Under the pieces are notes generated by a model. The model searched no databases and was not told where the DNA came from. It worked only from the letters and a program-made list of their open reading frames with translations. From positions 62,001 through 126,000 of the forward strand of contig PBNE01000013.1 in the NCBI GenBank assembly GCA_002722885.1: a stretch of 64,000 nucleotides of DNA, written 5' to 3'. The position numbers and the translations under genes are program-made. The number at the start of each line of letters is the position of its first letter. Position 1 is the stretch's first letter. The stretch is from Rhodospirillaceae bacterium. GTDB lineage: Bacteria > Pseudomonadota > Alphaproteobacteria > SP197. This document shows, piece by piece, positions 17,021 through 26,283 of this stretch.

Positions 17021-19273
17021 CTACTTCGACGTGGCGGTGTAGACGCCGTCCCAGTCGTCGCCCGGCGGGTTCTCGCGGTAATCCGCGATGCGTTCGTCGT
17101 AGAGTTCGTAGAGACCTTCGAGTTCAGGCCACAGGGCACGGCACTCCTTGACCAGTACGTCGGCCTCGTCCCACTTCTGTCCGCGATAGATGTCGAGCAT
17201 CTTCTGATGTTTGACCGCCAGGGTCTTGAAAGTCTTCGACTCCAAGACATCACGTCGGCCGAGAACAGTGAAGATACGCACGGCTTTGTTTTTGCCCTTC
17301 ACGCGGATCTGGTCGAGCTCCAGGGTCGCATAATCGGTGGCACCGTCCTTGGTGGCCTCGCCGATCACGATCACCACACCATAGGATTTCGACTGACCTT
17401 CGAGGCGCGACGCGAGGTTCACGTCATCGCCGATCACGGAATAGTCGAAGCGCTGGTCGGACCCCATGTTGCCGACAAAGACCTCGCCGGTGTTTATGCC
17501 GACGCCCACCTTGATCGGGAAGAAGCGACGTCCCTCCTCCTCACATTCCTGCTCGATCACGTCGTTGAGCTCATCGACCCGCTCGATCATGAGCAGCGCC
17601 GCCTCGACCGAGTTCTCGATCTGCCGTTCGTCCTCCAGCGGGGCGTTCCAGAACGCCATGATGCAGTCGCCCATGTACTTGTCGATGGTGCCCTGCTTGT
17701 CGAGGATGATCCCCGTCATCGGCGTCAGGAAACGGTTGATCAGACTGACCAATCCCACGGGGTTGCCCCGGAACTGTTCCGAGATCGTGGTGAACCCACG
17801 GATATCGGAGAACAGCAGCGTCATGGTCCGCATTTCGCCACCCAGCGTCAGGCGGTCGGGGTCTTTCGCAAGCTGCTCGACCATCGCGGGCGACAGATAC
17901 TGTGCAAACGCCCCGCGCACCTGCTTCTTCTGCTGCTCCTCGCGCATGTAGTTCATGAACGTAAGGAACATGTAGAGCACGAAGGAACAGAGGACCGGGT
18001 AGAGGAACCCGACAAGCTGATACTGCGTGTCGAACATGTACCAGGAGAAGTAGACCAGCCCGCCATTCACCATTGTGACGGCAATCAGGCTCCAGATCGC
18101 ACCGCCGAACGGCAGGATGAGCATGACCAGGAAGGCCGATCCCAAGATGACGCCGAGTTCGTAGACCAGGGATTCGGGATCGCGTTTGAGGAAGATACCG
18201 GAGAGGATGTTCTCCAGAATCTGCGCATGGACCTCCACACCCGGCAAAGCATTGCCCAGCGGTGTGGCTCGAATGTCCTGCAGTCCCGCCGCCGACGTAC
18301 CGAGAATCACGATATGGTTGGCCAGCTTGGCAGGATCGGCCGTGCCTTCCATGATGTCCTTGACCGAGACATAGCGGTCACGTGTGTATTCGCCGTAGTA
18401 GACCCACGCGTGCCCGTTTTCGTCGGTCGACAGTGCAAACTGCGGCCCGACGTTGAGCGATTCAGTGCCCAACGGTCCATACTTCAGCAGCAGGGATTGG
18501 GCCTGTCCTCCCTGGAATCTCTCCAGCACAACACGCAGCGATTCAACACTGAGGGCGGGATAAAGCTCACCTCCCACGGAGACTGCGAGCGGCACCCGAC
18601 GCACAATGTTGTCTTCATCCGGCTGGAACGAAAAAAGGCCGATGCCCGCGGCCACATCTTCGAAGATGTCGAGGTTCCGTTCGATGTTCTGGAAGTTCAA
18701 CAGATAGTTGTTGATCGGTGCCAGATCCGCCTGCAGGGCCTTGGACGCGAAGCCTCGGACACGCGGCAGATCGCCCGATTGCGGCGGATCCCCGCGCGGT
18801 ACGGTGGCTTGGCCCAGAATCACAGGGCGACCCTCAAGAATGGAAGCCATGTACTCGTCGTTATCGGGAAGTTCCAGAATGGCTTCACGAAGCTCTTCGC
18901 TGGCACCCTGTAGGCTATCGGCCAACTGGGCCGGAGATGTCCGGTCAGGCTCGGCATAAACGACGTCGAAGGCGACGGCTGCGACACCGTACTCGTCGAC
19001 AAGCTTGCGAACGAGTTCGGCGATCACGGTCCGCGGCCAAGGCCACTGGCCGATTGCGCCCAGGCTCTCATCATCGATATCAATGATACGCACACCGATG
19101 GGATATCCCTCAGCGGGATCAGGACGCGGTTTGGCGAGCTGAAACTGGTCAAAGGTCTTGTTGCGCAGGATCTGGAGCGCCGACGGATCGGCCAGGCGAA
19201 TGGCCACCATGGCGACGACCAACAGAAATGCCACGCCGTAGGTAAACTTCCAGTTCGTCAGGTATTTCATCAT
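17021..19273 (-). CDS. CHASE2-domain class III adenylate cyclase
   Basis: A 750-residue membrane protein that makes a cyclic nucleotide. One N-terminal helix (FAYG-VAFLLVVAMVAIRL region) precedes a CHASE2 extracytoplasmic sensor domain (roughly residues 30-360). Three closely spaced membrane helices follow (about 370-450), and then the catalytic domain. Metal-binding Asp residues are in LFSDIRGFT (near residue 489) and GDCIMAFWNAP (near 536); the adenine-specifying Lys is in DKYMGDC. VIGDDVNLASRLEG supplies the Asn/Arg transition-state pair, and the Ser in the preceding position fits class IIIb adenylate rather than guanylate cyclases. The ATG at 19273 follows AGGGACGAG. It splits the type I secretion genes but is on the opposite strand. 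Confidence 0.88.
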   Translation of the reverse strand: MMKYLTNWKFTYGVAFLLVVAMVAIRLADPSALQILRNKTFDQFQLAKPRPDPAEGYPIGVRIIDIDDESLGAIGQWPWPRTVIAELVRKLVDEYGVAAVAFDVVYAEPDRTSPAQLADSLQGASEELREAILELPDNDEYMASILEGRPVILGQATVPRGDPPQSGDLPRVRGFASKALQADLAPINNYLLNFQNIERNLDIFEDVAAGIGLFSFQPDEDNIVRRVPLAVSVGGELYPALSVESLRVVLERFQGGQAQSLLLKYGPLGTESLNVGPQFALSTDENGHAWVYYGEYTRDRYVSVKDIMEGTADPAKLANHIVILGTSAAGLQDIRATPLGNALPGVEVHAQILENILSGIFLKRDPESLVYELGVILGSAFLVMLILPFGGAIWSLIAVTMVNGGLVYFSWYMFDTQYQLVGFLYPVLCSFVLYMFLTFMNYMREEQQKKQVRGAFAQYLSPAMVEQLAKDPDRLTLGGEMRTMTLLFSDIRGFTTISEQFRGNPVGLVSLINRFLTPMTGIILDKQGTIDKYMGDCIMAFWNAPLEDERQIENSVEAALLMIERVDELNDVIEQECEEEGRRFFPIKVGVGINTGEVFVGNMGSDQRFDYSVIGDDVNLASRLEGQSKSYGVVIVIGEATKDGATDYATLELDQIRVKGKNKAVRIFTVLGRRDVLESKTFKTLAVKHQKMLDIYRGQKWDEADVLVKECRALWPELEGLYELYDERIADYRENPPGDDWDGVYTATSK

Positions 19274-19383
19274 GACGCGCTCGTCCCTGTACAACCGGTG
19301 TCAGTCTACCATGGCTTTGGCGACGCTATAGAGCATGCGCAGCTTGTTGGCGCGGACTGTGGAACAATGGCACAATCGCCGCC

Positions 19384-21165
19384 ATGCCCGAGAAACATGA
19401 CAAGAGCTGGCTGAAGGACATCCTGGCGCCCCTGAAGCCTGCGTTCCGCGAGGTGATGGTGATGTCGCTGTTCGTCAACCTGCTGGCGCTCGGCCTGCCG
19501 GTTTTCGTGTTGCAGGTTTATGATCGGGTGGTTTTCTACAAGGGCACACAGACGCTTTTGGCGCTGGTCGCGGGCGTGGCCATCGTCATCCTGTTTGACT
19601 ATGTCCTGCGCCAGGCGCGCAGCCGCGTGTTGCAGAAAGCCGCCCTGCTGATCGACATCCACCTGGGCCGTGCCCTGTTTGACAAGGTCGCTGCCCTGCC
19701 CCTGCGCATGCTGGAGATGCGGCCGTCGAACTACTGGCATTCGTTGTTCCGCGACGCCGACACCGTACGTAACATGTTCTCTGGTCCCACCGCCGTGCTG
19801 GCCGCCGAACTGCCGTTCATTCCGATTTTCATCGTGATTGTGTTTGTCATCGCCGAACCCATCGCCTGGGTACTTGTGGTGATCGTGCCAACCTTCCTGA
19901 TCGTGGCCTGGGTTTCCGGGCGAACGCTGGACGGCGCCAACAAGCATGAGAAAGAGCGTATGCTCGACCGCGATGCCATGCTGGCAGACATGCTGGCCGG
20001 TCGCACAACGATGAAAGCGTTGGCGATCGAGCAGGGTTTCCGTGACAAATGGGAATCCCAGCATGCCAACGTCATCAAACGGTCTCTGACGCGCGGTTTT
20101 TGGTCCGACAGCTTTGCCAACCTCACGATGTCGCTGTCGTTCATCACTACGGTCTCTCTGACCACAGTCGGTGCGCTGGCGATCCTGGACCAGCGGCTCT
20201 CGATCGGCGCGCTGATCGCCACCAACATGCTCTCGAGCAGGCTGATCCAGCCGCTGAATCAACTCGTGAACACCTGGCGCAACTACGCTCTCTACAAACA
20301 GTCGATCGAACGCCTGTCCGAAGCCTTTGCCCTGACACAAGAGCGCACTGAGACAACGATCACCCTCAGTCGGCCCAAGGGCGAGATCGAACTGGAAGGC
20401 ATTTCGTTCAGCTTCAGCAACGATGGACCGAAGGTGATTGACGGCATCTCGATGCGGATCAAACCCGGCGGTATGATCGGCCTGATCGGACCCAACGGGT
20501 CTGGCAAGACCACACTCATGAAGTTGATGCAGGGCCTCTACGAGCCCGCCGAAGGGCGTGTCCTGCTCGATGGCTCTGACATCACACAGTACACACGCGC
20601 CGATCTCGCGCCCTGGATGGGTTATGTGCCGCAGGAAGCGGCGCTCTTTCACGGCACCATTCGCGACAACATTTCCGGCATGGCACCCGATTCGGACGAC
20701 GAAGCCATTATCGAAGCCGCCAAGGCGGCAGGTGCCCACGGTTTCATTGCCGATCTGCCGGACGGATATGGTACCGACATCGGCGAGGCCGGCATGCGCC
20801 TTTCGGGCGGGCAACGCCAACGCATTGCCGTTGCCCGCGCCCTGTTGCATGACCCACCGGTTCTGCTGCTGGACGAGGTTGCGTCCAACCTGGACCGCGA
20901 TGCCGAACATGCCTTGCGCGACACCCTGGTGGAGATGGCCAAGGATCGCACCGTCGTGATTTCCACCCACACACCGGTCCTTTTGACGGCCTGCCGCCAT
21001 ATCGTGGGCCTGGAGAAGGGCAGGGTCGCTATCGCGGGGCCGACCCGTGACGTGCTGGCCAAGATGTACGGCAAACCGACCAAGAAATCCGACACCGAAG
21101 CCCAAAGCGGAGGCAATGTAGAGCCGGCGCCGGCGGGCAATGAACCGACGGAGGGCGCCGGATGA
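19384..21165 (+). CDS. Type I secretion ABC exporter (permease/ATPase)
   Basis: A 593-residue half-transporter of the HlyB/PrtD/RaxB type. The membrane domain begins near residue 20 (MSLFVNLLALGLPVFVLQVYDRVV, cited by its LPVFVLQVYDRVV signature) and contains about six helices. The nucleotide-binding domain shows Walker A GPNGSGKT (near residue 370), signature LSGGQRQR (near 473) and Walker B VLLLDEVASNLD (near 494). There is no N-terminal C39 peptidase domain, so the exported substrate is expected to have a C-terminal signal. It overlaps the HlyD-type adaptor gene by four bases. The last ~30 residues form a short Pro/Glu-rich hydrophilic tail. Confidence 0.93.
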   Translation: MPEKHDKSWLKDILAPLKPAFREVMVMSLFVNLLALGLPVFVLQVYDRVVFYKGTQTLLALVAGVAIVILFDYVLRQARSRVLQKAALLIDIHLGRALFDKVAALPLRMLEMRPSNYWHSLFRDADTVRNMFSGPTAVLAAELPFIPIFIVIVFVIAEPIAWVLVVIVPTFLIVAWVSGRTLDGANKHEKERMLDRDAMLADMLAGRTTMKALAIEQGFRDKWESQHANVIKRSLTRGFWSDSFANLTMSLSFITTVSLTTVGALAILDQRLSIGALIATNMLSSRLIQPLNQLVNTWRNYALYKQSIERLSEAFALTQERTETTITLSRPKGEIELEGISFSFSNDGPKVIDGISMRIKPGGMIGLIGPNGSGKTTLMKLMQGLYEPAEGRVLLDGSDITQYTRADLAPWMGYVPQEAALFHGTIRDNISGMAPDSDDEAIIEAAKAAGAHGFIADLPDGYGTDIGEAGMRLSGGQRQRIAVARALLHDPPVLLLDEVASNLDRDAEHALRDTLVEMAKDRTVVISTHTPVLLTACRHIVGLEKGRVAIAGPTRDVLAKMYGKPTKKSDTEAQSGGNVEPAPAGNEPTEGAG

Positions 21166-22451
21166 GCGAACTCGACGACCTTCAGGAGAAGACCAAGGTT
21201 AGTTCCATCCGCATCTTTGCGTGGTCGGTCGTGATTCTGCTGATCATCCTGGGCGCCTGGGCCTCACAGGCGGAACTGGACGAGGTGGCTACGGCGTTCG
21301 GAGAGGTCGTACCGCAGGGACAGGTGAAAACCATCCAGCATCTGGAAGGCGGCATTATCGAAGAGATGTTCGTGACCGAAGGTGACATCGTGATGGCCGG
21401 TGACCCCCTGGTGCGTCTGGACCTGACCGCCTCGGACACACGCGAAGCCGAATTGCAGGTCACTCTGGACGGCCTGGTGCTACGCCGCGCACGTCTTCTG
21501 GCCGAAGCCAACGGCGAGGAACCAGCGTTTACTGAAGATGTGGTCCAGCGACGACCACAGATGGCGCAAAACGAAATCAACTCGCTGAACGCGCGCCGTG
21601 CCGAGATGGAAAGCTCGATGCTGTCGGCCGAAGAACAGGTCCATCAGCGCGAAGCCGACTTGCGGCAACTCGAAGAGGAATCAGGCGCCCTGAGGAGCCA
21701 GCTTACGCTCGCCCGCGAAGCCTTTTCGATGGCAGAAGACCTCATCACGGACGGACTGATCTCGCGCCAGGATCATCTCGCACTGAAGATCGAAGTCGAC
21801 CAAATCCAGGGCCAGCTCGCCACGGTCAACGCCAGCATCCCAGGCGCGGAATCGGCCCTGGCCGAAGCCAAGGAACGCATGCGTGAAGCGGAACTGGCGT
21901 TCCAACGCAACGCACTCGACGAACTCGCCAATGTCGAGATCCAGATTGACACGACCCAGGAAGAGATACTCAAAGCGACGGCCGTTGCCCGGCGCACACT
22001 GATCTCAAGCCCAATCGATGGTGTCGTAAAGAGTCAGCGGTTCTATACCATCGGCGCAGTGGTGCGTCCCGGCGAAGCGATCATGGACATCGTGCCGTCC
22101 GACGATCAGCTCGTCGTCGAAGCCCGCCTGAACCCGCAGGATGTGGGCTATGTCCGCGAAGGCCAGGCCGCAACGGTTAAGATTTCGACCTACGATTACA
22201 TTCGCTACGGCGGACTTGATGCCGAGGTCATTCTGGTCTCTCCGGACTCCCACCAGGACGAATCCGGCAACACCTACTTCCGCGTGGTCGCCGCGACAGA
22301 CCGGGCCTACCTGGGCAGTGAACCCGGCGAGTACCCCATCACATCCGGCATGGAAGCCACTGTCGACATCCACACCGGGACCAACTCTGTGCTGACTTAT
22401 CTCCTGAAGCCGGTCTTCAAGCTCCGTCACGAAGCATTCCGGGAGCGGTAG
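21162..22451 (+). CDS. HlyD-family type I secretion periplasmic adaptor
   Basis: A 429-residue membrane fusion protein. One N-terminal helix (residues ~16-33, IFAWSVVILLIILGAW) anchors it. Then come the biotinyl-lipoyl-like half LEGGIIEEMFVTEGD, a long coiled-coil hairpin (about residues 90-270) and the second half SSPIDGVVKSQRFYTIG, ending with the HlyD C-terminal beta domain VKISTYDYIRYGGLDAEV. These are the classic landmarks of T1SS adaptors. ATGA overlap with the ABC exporter gene shows translational coupling. It ends with TAG, which shows that TAG is used as a normal stop here. Confidence 0.93.
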   Translation: MSELDDLQEKTKVSSIRIFAWSVVILLIILGAWASQAELDEVATAFGEVVPQGQVKTIQHLEGGIIEEMFVTEGDIVMAGDPLVRLDLTASDTREAELQVTLDGLVLRRARLLAEANGEEPAFTEDVVQRRPQMAQNEINSLNARRAEMESSMLSAEEQVHQREADLRQLEEESGALRSQLTLAREAFSMAEDLITDGLISRQDHLALKIEVDQIQGQLATVNASIPGAESALAEAKERMREAELAFQRNALDELANVEIQIDTTQEEILKATAVARRTLISSPIDGVVKSQRFYTIGAVVRPGEAIMDIVPSDDQLVVEARLNPQDVGYVREGQAATVKISTYDYIRYGGLDAEVILVSPDSHQDESGNTYFRVVAATDRAYLGSEPGEYPITSGMEATVDIHTGTNSVLTYLLKPVFKLRHEAFRER

Positions 22452-22457
22452 TCCGGT

Positions 22458-23627
22458 TCAGCTCGCTGCCAGACGCTCAACAATTTCCGGCATCGCGCTT
22501 TCGTCCAGGTTGGCGAACGCAAAGCGCAGATAACGCTCCTGCCCCGGACCGAACCAGCTACCCGGCAACACAAGGAGCCCCTGCTCTCGAGCCAGCGACT
22601 GAGCTACCTCGATATCGCTGCGATCCTCATAGGGATGGCGCACATAGGCGAAATAGGCACCGGCACTCACGAGCTCGTACCGGAGATCGTTGCGCGTGAA
22701 GGCGCGTTTGATCGCCTCGGCGCGGCCCGCCATGACATCGGCATTTTCGCGCCGCCAGGCATCGAGATGCCCGAGGCCATAGATTGCGGCTTCCTGTCCC
22801 AGATGTGGTGCACAGATCTGGACACAATCGGTCACCTTCTCCAGAGCAGCCGCCATACGTCCTCCGGCGACAACGGCGCCAACTCTGTACCCGGTCAGGC
22901 AATAGACCTTCGAGAAGCTGTAGAGATGTACCAGCGTGTCGCGCCAGTCACTGCGTGCGAAAAGGTCGTGGGGGCTGGTACCCGAAGGGAGAAAGTCGCG
23001 ATAGGTCTCGTCGAGTACGAGGGCACATCCGGCTTCGCGCGCCACCTCGAAGAAGGCATCAAGCACGTCGGGCGGATAGACCGCACCGCTCGGGTTGTTA
23101 GGTGTGACCAGAACGATAGCACGGGTCTTGTCGTTGACCAGCCTGCGTGCGTCGTCGGGGTCGGGAACACCGCCGCGTTCGGGCCGGAAGGGCATGGGAA
23201 AAATTCCGATGCCCAGCATGTCCGCGGTCATCTCGTGGTTAAAGTACCAGGGCGACGGCAGGATGACGTGATCACCCTCAGCAGCCAGCCCGACCATGGT
23301 GTTGAAAAAGGCCTGGTTGCACCCGGCCGTAATCATGGCGTTATCGGCCACGACATCGCCGCCGTAGATCTTGCGAATGTCTGCAGCAAGACCGTCACGC
23401 AGAGCCGGAAGGCCGAAGATGTCGGTGTACTTCGCCGTCGCCGGGTCGGCCGCACGCTGCGCAACATGGGCCCGCAGTGCTTCTGGCGGAGGTGAGCTGG
23501 GAACTGCCTGACAGACGTCCAACAGGGGCCTGTCGGCCGGAAACTCGAGGCCTTCGATCCAACTCCAGGCTTCAGGGATGGGCGGCGCCTGAACGGCGTC
23601 GACCCGCGGATTGGTCAAAAATGTCAT
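22458..23627 (-). CDS. Class I/II pyridoxal-phosphate aminotransferase
   Basis: A 389-residue fold-type I aminotransferase. The cofactor motifs are TAGCNQAFFN for the phosphate region, VTPNNPSGAVYPP, the DETYRDF Asp/Tyr pair and SFSKVYCLTGYRVG with the PLP lysine near residue 241. It ends with the expected arginine region (YLRFAFANLDE). It groups with the broad AspC-like 'aminotransferase A' proteins; the amino donor is not predictable. It is convergent with the HlyD gene, six bases away, and divergent from the riboswitch-controlled small ORF. Confidence 0.9.
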   Translation of the reverse strand: MTFLTNPRVDAVQAPPIPEAWSWIEGLEFPADRPLLDVCQAVPSSPPPEALRAHVAQRAADPATAKYTDIFGLPALRDGLAADIRKIYGGDVVADNAMITAGCNQAFFNTMVGLAAEGDHVILPSPWYFNHEMTADMLGIGIFPMPFRPERGGVPDPDDARRLVNDKTRAIVLVTPNNPSGAVYPPDVLDAFFEVAREAGCALVLDETYRDFLPSGTSPHDLFARSDWRDTLVHLYSFSKVYCLTGYRVGAVVAGGRMAAALEKVTDCVQICAPHLGQEAAIYGLGHLDAWRRENADVMAGRAEAIKRAFTRNDLRYELVSAGAYFAYVRHPYEDRSDIEVAQSLAREQGLLVLPGSWFGPGQERYLRFAFANLDESAMPEIVERLAAS

Positions 23628-23875
23628 GCAATCGGTCCGCCAGAGAAAAAAGTAAGCAAATTCATGTTCTTAGCCGATATCGCATTGCAGCACCACTCGA
23701 CCGGAACCCGTGCTTGTCACGGCGGATCATGCTGGTCCGGCGCACTAGGCGTCAAGGATTTCGCGTCGCGCCAGATTGTGCCGGTCGTCACAGACGCCGA
23801 ACAACGTCGGGACTCGCATTTGATCATCGTGTGGGCTTCCCACCAGCGCGGTTTTCCCGATGGGATCACGGGTAT

Positions 23876-23966
23876 CCCCGACAACGGCAAACCGGCGGCG
23901 AAGCCGGGACGCAAAGCCACCGGCCCCCCTGGCAATCAAGGCGGCAGCGGAGCTACCGAAGGGAGA
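23876..23966 (+). promoter_or_regulatory. Cyclic di-GMP-I (GEMM) riboswitch
   Basis: The sequence has the conserved GEMM-I elements in order: GGCAAACC (23886-23893); a CCGGC/GCCGG hairpin with GGCGAA loop (23892-23907) in place of the usual GAAA-capped stem; GGACGCAAAGCC (23907-23918) followed by CCGGCC; and the 3' GCAGCGGAGCTACCGAAGGG strand. These match the c-di-GMP-binding aptamer (Vc2 type) including the three-way junction and the tetraloop receptor region. It lies directly upstream of the small membrane ORF starting at 23973, and the GGGAG ribosome site touches its 3' edge, so translational control is possible. Confidence 0.9.
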
Positions 23967-23972
23967 CCGAAG

Positions 23973-24272
23973 ATGTTTGCTTCCACAGCACGTTCACGCC
24001 AACCCTGTTTCTCGTCACGCCGTCAACGAGCCGAAAAACAATTGCGATTCACGTCCTTTATGTCAGGTCTTGTCGCTATTTGGATCGCGACCTGGGCAGG
24101 TTTCTATCTGGCCCAGTACATTTCCGACCATTCAACGATCGACAACAGCGTTGCCCATTTCGTGAACGGACTGATCCGGGATGTCAGCCAAATCAACCCG
24201 GTCTAGGCCGCAATTCTGGGCGGCCTCTTCGGCATGGCCGTGCTGGTGTTCTTCATTCGGGACCACAATTGA
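23973..24272 (+). pseudogene. Small two-helix membrane ORF with in-frame TAG, riboswitch-controlled
   Basis: The frame opens at an ATG seven bases after a GGGAG site and right behind the c-di-GMP riboswitch. Residues 1-30 are basic (STARSRQPCFSSRRQRAEKQ), then comes a hydrophobic helix (FMSGLVAIWIATWAGFYLA). A TAG at 24204-24206 ends the 77-residue product. The same frame continues for 21 codons with a second hydrophobic helix (AILGGLFGMAVLVFFI), charged RDHN end and a TGA at 24270. The coding-like continuation suggests that the original product was a ~99-residue hairpin membrane protein. I do not recognise the family. It could still be functional as the truncated, one-helix form. Confidence 0.6.
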
Positions 24273-24275
24273 TTA

Positions 24276-24926
24276 TCAATAGGCAACCGGTACGGGGTCG
24301 AGGTCACGCCACAGGTACCAGACGGCGATCGTGCGCCACGGTCGCCACGACTCGGCCTGCACCCTGAGGGCTGTGGCGCTGCGGTCGATGCCATAATTTT
24401 CGGCGACTGTACGCTGCATCCCGATATCGTGAGCGGGGAGCACATCCAGTCGGCCCAGGGCGAAGATCATCGCCATCTGAGCCGTCCAAAGCCCCACGCC
24501 ACGGAACGACGCAAGCGCTTTCTGCAGACCCTGATCATCCAGGCCCTGCCAGTCATGCTCTGCCGCTCCCTTGCTGGATCGGCTCCCGAGCTCGATCAGG
24601 TAGGTCGACTTCATGCGGGTCAGCCCGCATGAAACAAGCTCTTTATGTGTCAAGCCCGCCAATGCGCCTGGCCTGATCTCACCCGCCAGGCGGCCGACAC
24701 GTTCCCAGATGCGCTCTGCCGCCAAGACCGAAATCTGCTGGCCGGTGACTGCCCAGCAAAGCGTGTGAAAGACATCACCGTGGGGCTCGAGCCCTTCATT
24801 CGGATAACGGTCGATGAGCTTCCGAAGGATAGGATCACGGCCCGCCAGGATCGCACAGCCATCGTTCCAGTTCCGGTGCCATTGCTGAGAGGTTCTTGCG
24901 ACGTCTGCCATCGGGATGGAGACCAT
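24276..24926 (-). CDS. HhH-GPD DNA-3-methyladenine glycosylase (AlkA-like)
   Basis: A 216-residue base-excision repair glycosylase. The core helix-hairpin-helix is LASFRGVGLWTAQM and the catalytic Asp lies in VLPAHDIGMQR (near residue 165), with the first helices HTLCWAVTGQQISVLAAERI. The length fits the single-domain MagIII/AlkA-like bacterial form without the N-terminal AlkA extension. It would remove alkylated purines such as 3-methyladenine. It is divergent from the SEL1 protein gene, with a short TAAGC/GCTTA palindrome (24952-24966) in the 52-base gap. The start may be the ATG at 24926 or 24911. Confidence 0.88.
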   Translation of the reverse strand: MVSIPMADVARTSQQWHRNWNDGCAILAGRDPILRKLIDRYPNEGLEPHGDVFHTLCWAVTGQQISVLAAERIWERVGRLAGEIRPGALAGLTHKELVSCGLTRMKSTYLIELGSRSSKGAAEHDWQGLDDQGLQKALASFRGVGLWTAQMAMIFALGRLDVLPAHDIGMQRTVAENYGIDRSATALRVQAESWRPWRTIAVWYLWRDLDPVPVAY

Positions 24927-24978
24927 CACGGCGTCGTTGCTCTGTCCAAAGCCTAAGCTCAGGGCTTAAGGTGCGGCC

Positions 24979-26283
24979 ATGAGACGTTTCATCCGCCTGG
25001 CAGTTTTCGTGGCGGCCTATTCGGCCGCCGGGATTGTCCATGCCCAGTATCTTGACGGGTGGGACGCCGTGGGTTCGGGCAATTTCGAGGAGGCCAGGTC
25101 GGCATGGCTCGACAATGCCTATGCCGGCGATGTCGATTTGCAGTTCAACATGGGTCTGCTGCATGAATCCGGCCTGCTGGGCTTGGCAGATCATGAAGCC
25201 GCCGTGCGGTGGTACCGGTCAGCGGCGGCGCGCGGGCTTCCCGCCGCTCAGAACCGCCTGGCGTTGCTGGCCCTTGATGGTTTGGGCATGGATACCGATG
25301 CGGACCTGGCTACCGAGTTGTTGATCGAAGCCGCCGAATCGGGCTTTGCGCCGGCCCAGTACAACCTGGCCCTGGCCTACGAACGCGGTGACCACCTTCC
25401 GGGCGACACGGACCTTGCAAGCTTGTGGTACCACCGGGCTGCGGTTCAGGGATTGGCGGAAGCACAGTACGGCCTCGGACGACTGTTCGTTGCGGCCGAA
25501 GGAAGCGGAAACGATCCGGGCCAGGCGCTGGCCTGGTATCAGGCGGCTGCCGAAGCCGGGCTGGCAGAGGCGGAAAACAACCTGGGCCTGATGTATGAGT
25601 GGGGTGATGGTGTCGCGAAGGACCTGACGGCTGCGGGGACCTTGTACCGTCGTGCCGCCGACCAGGGTCTCGCCGTTGCCCAGAACAACCTTGGCATCAT
25701 GTTGCAGTATGGCCGGGGCGTGGAGATCAATCCGGTGTCGGCGGCCATCTGGTACCGCGCTGCAGCGATGGGCGGCAGTCCGTTCGGACAGATCAACCTC
25801 GCCACCGCCTATGCCAATGGCATTGGAGTCGATCAGGATCTGACCGAGGCCTACGCCTGGATCCTGCTCGCTCGCGTGTCCGGGGACCCCGCCGCCGAGG
25901 AGGTGGCTGCCGAATACGCACGGCGCCTGGCACCGCGTCTCGACCTCGAAGCACGGCGCAGTGCGATCGAACGGGCCAAGACCCACCGGGATGAGATCAC
26001 CGTGGAGGTTGCCCATCGGCAATCCGTGCGGTTGTGGCCCCGACCAATCGAAGACCTGGGGTCTCCCGCCGCTGCCACCCAGCGTTACCTTGTGGTTTTG
26101 GGCTATCTGCATGGTGTGATCGACGGCATTCCCGGTCCGGCCACGCGGACCGCCATAGAACGCTATCAACGGGATCAGGGCCTCGACGTCGACGGCCGAG
26201 TCTCCGAGGAGCTTGTGGCCTCTCTGGTTGAAACCGCAACGAAATTCATCGTGACAAGGGACACCAATGATAACCAAAATTGA
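24979..26283 (+). CDS. Exported SEL1-repeat protein with peptidoglycan-binding domain
   Basis: A 434-residue exported protein. A signal peptide ends at VHA near residue 23. Seven or so SEL1 units follow, recognisable by the pattern AQYNLALAYERGD, AENNLGLMYEWGDG and AQNNLGIMLQYGRG. After residue ~350 there is a peptidoglycan-binding_1 domain (LVVLGYLHGVIDGIPGPATR and AIERYQRDQGLDVDG). The architecture suggests a periplasmic scaffold tethered to the cell wall. Its 3' end overlaps the ornithine-cyclodeaminase-family gene by 17 bases, so they are co-transcribed, although a functional link is not obvious. Confidence 0.87.
   Translation: MRRFIRLAVFVAAYSAAGIVHAQYLDGWDAVGSGNFEEARSAWLDNAYAGDVDLQFNMGLLHESGLLGLADHEAAVRWYRSAAARGLPAAQNRLALLALDGLGMDTDADLATELLIEAAESGFAPAQYNLALAYERGDHLPGDTDLASLWYHRAAVQGLAEAQYGLGRLFVAAEGSGNDPGQALAWYQAAAEAGLAEAENNLGLMYEWGDGVAKDLTAAGTLYRRAADQGLAVAQNNLGIMLQYGRGVEINPVSAAIWYRAAAMGGSPFGQINLATAYANGIGVDQDLTEAYAWILLARVSGDPAAEEVAAEYARRLAPRLDLEARRSAIERAKTHRDEITVEVAHRQSVRLWPRPIEDLGSPAAATQRYLVVLGYLHGVIDGIPGPATRTAIERYQRDQGLDVDGRVSEELVASLVETATKFIVTRDTNDNQN

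Noticed and set aside
19306..21105. Long open frame antisense to the type I secretion ABC exporter
   Set aside because: No domain, and the exporter with Walker A, signature and Walker B is on the plus strand.
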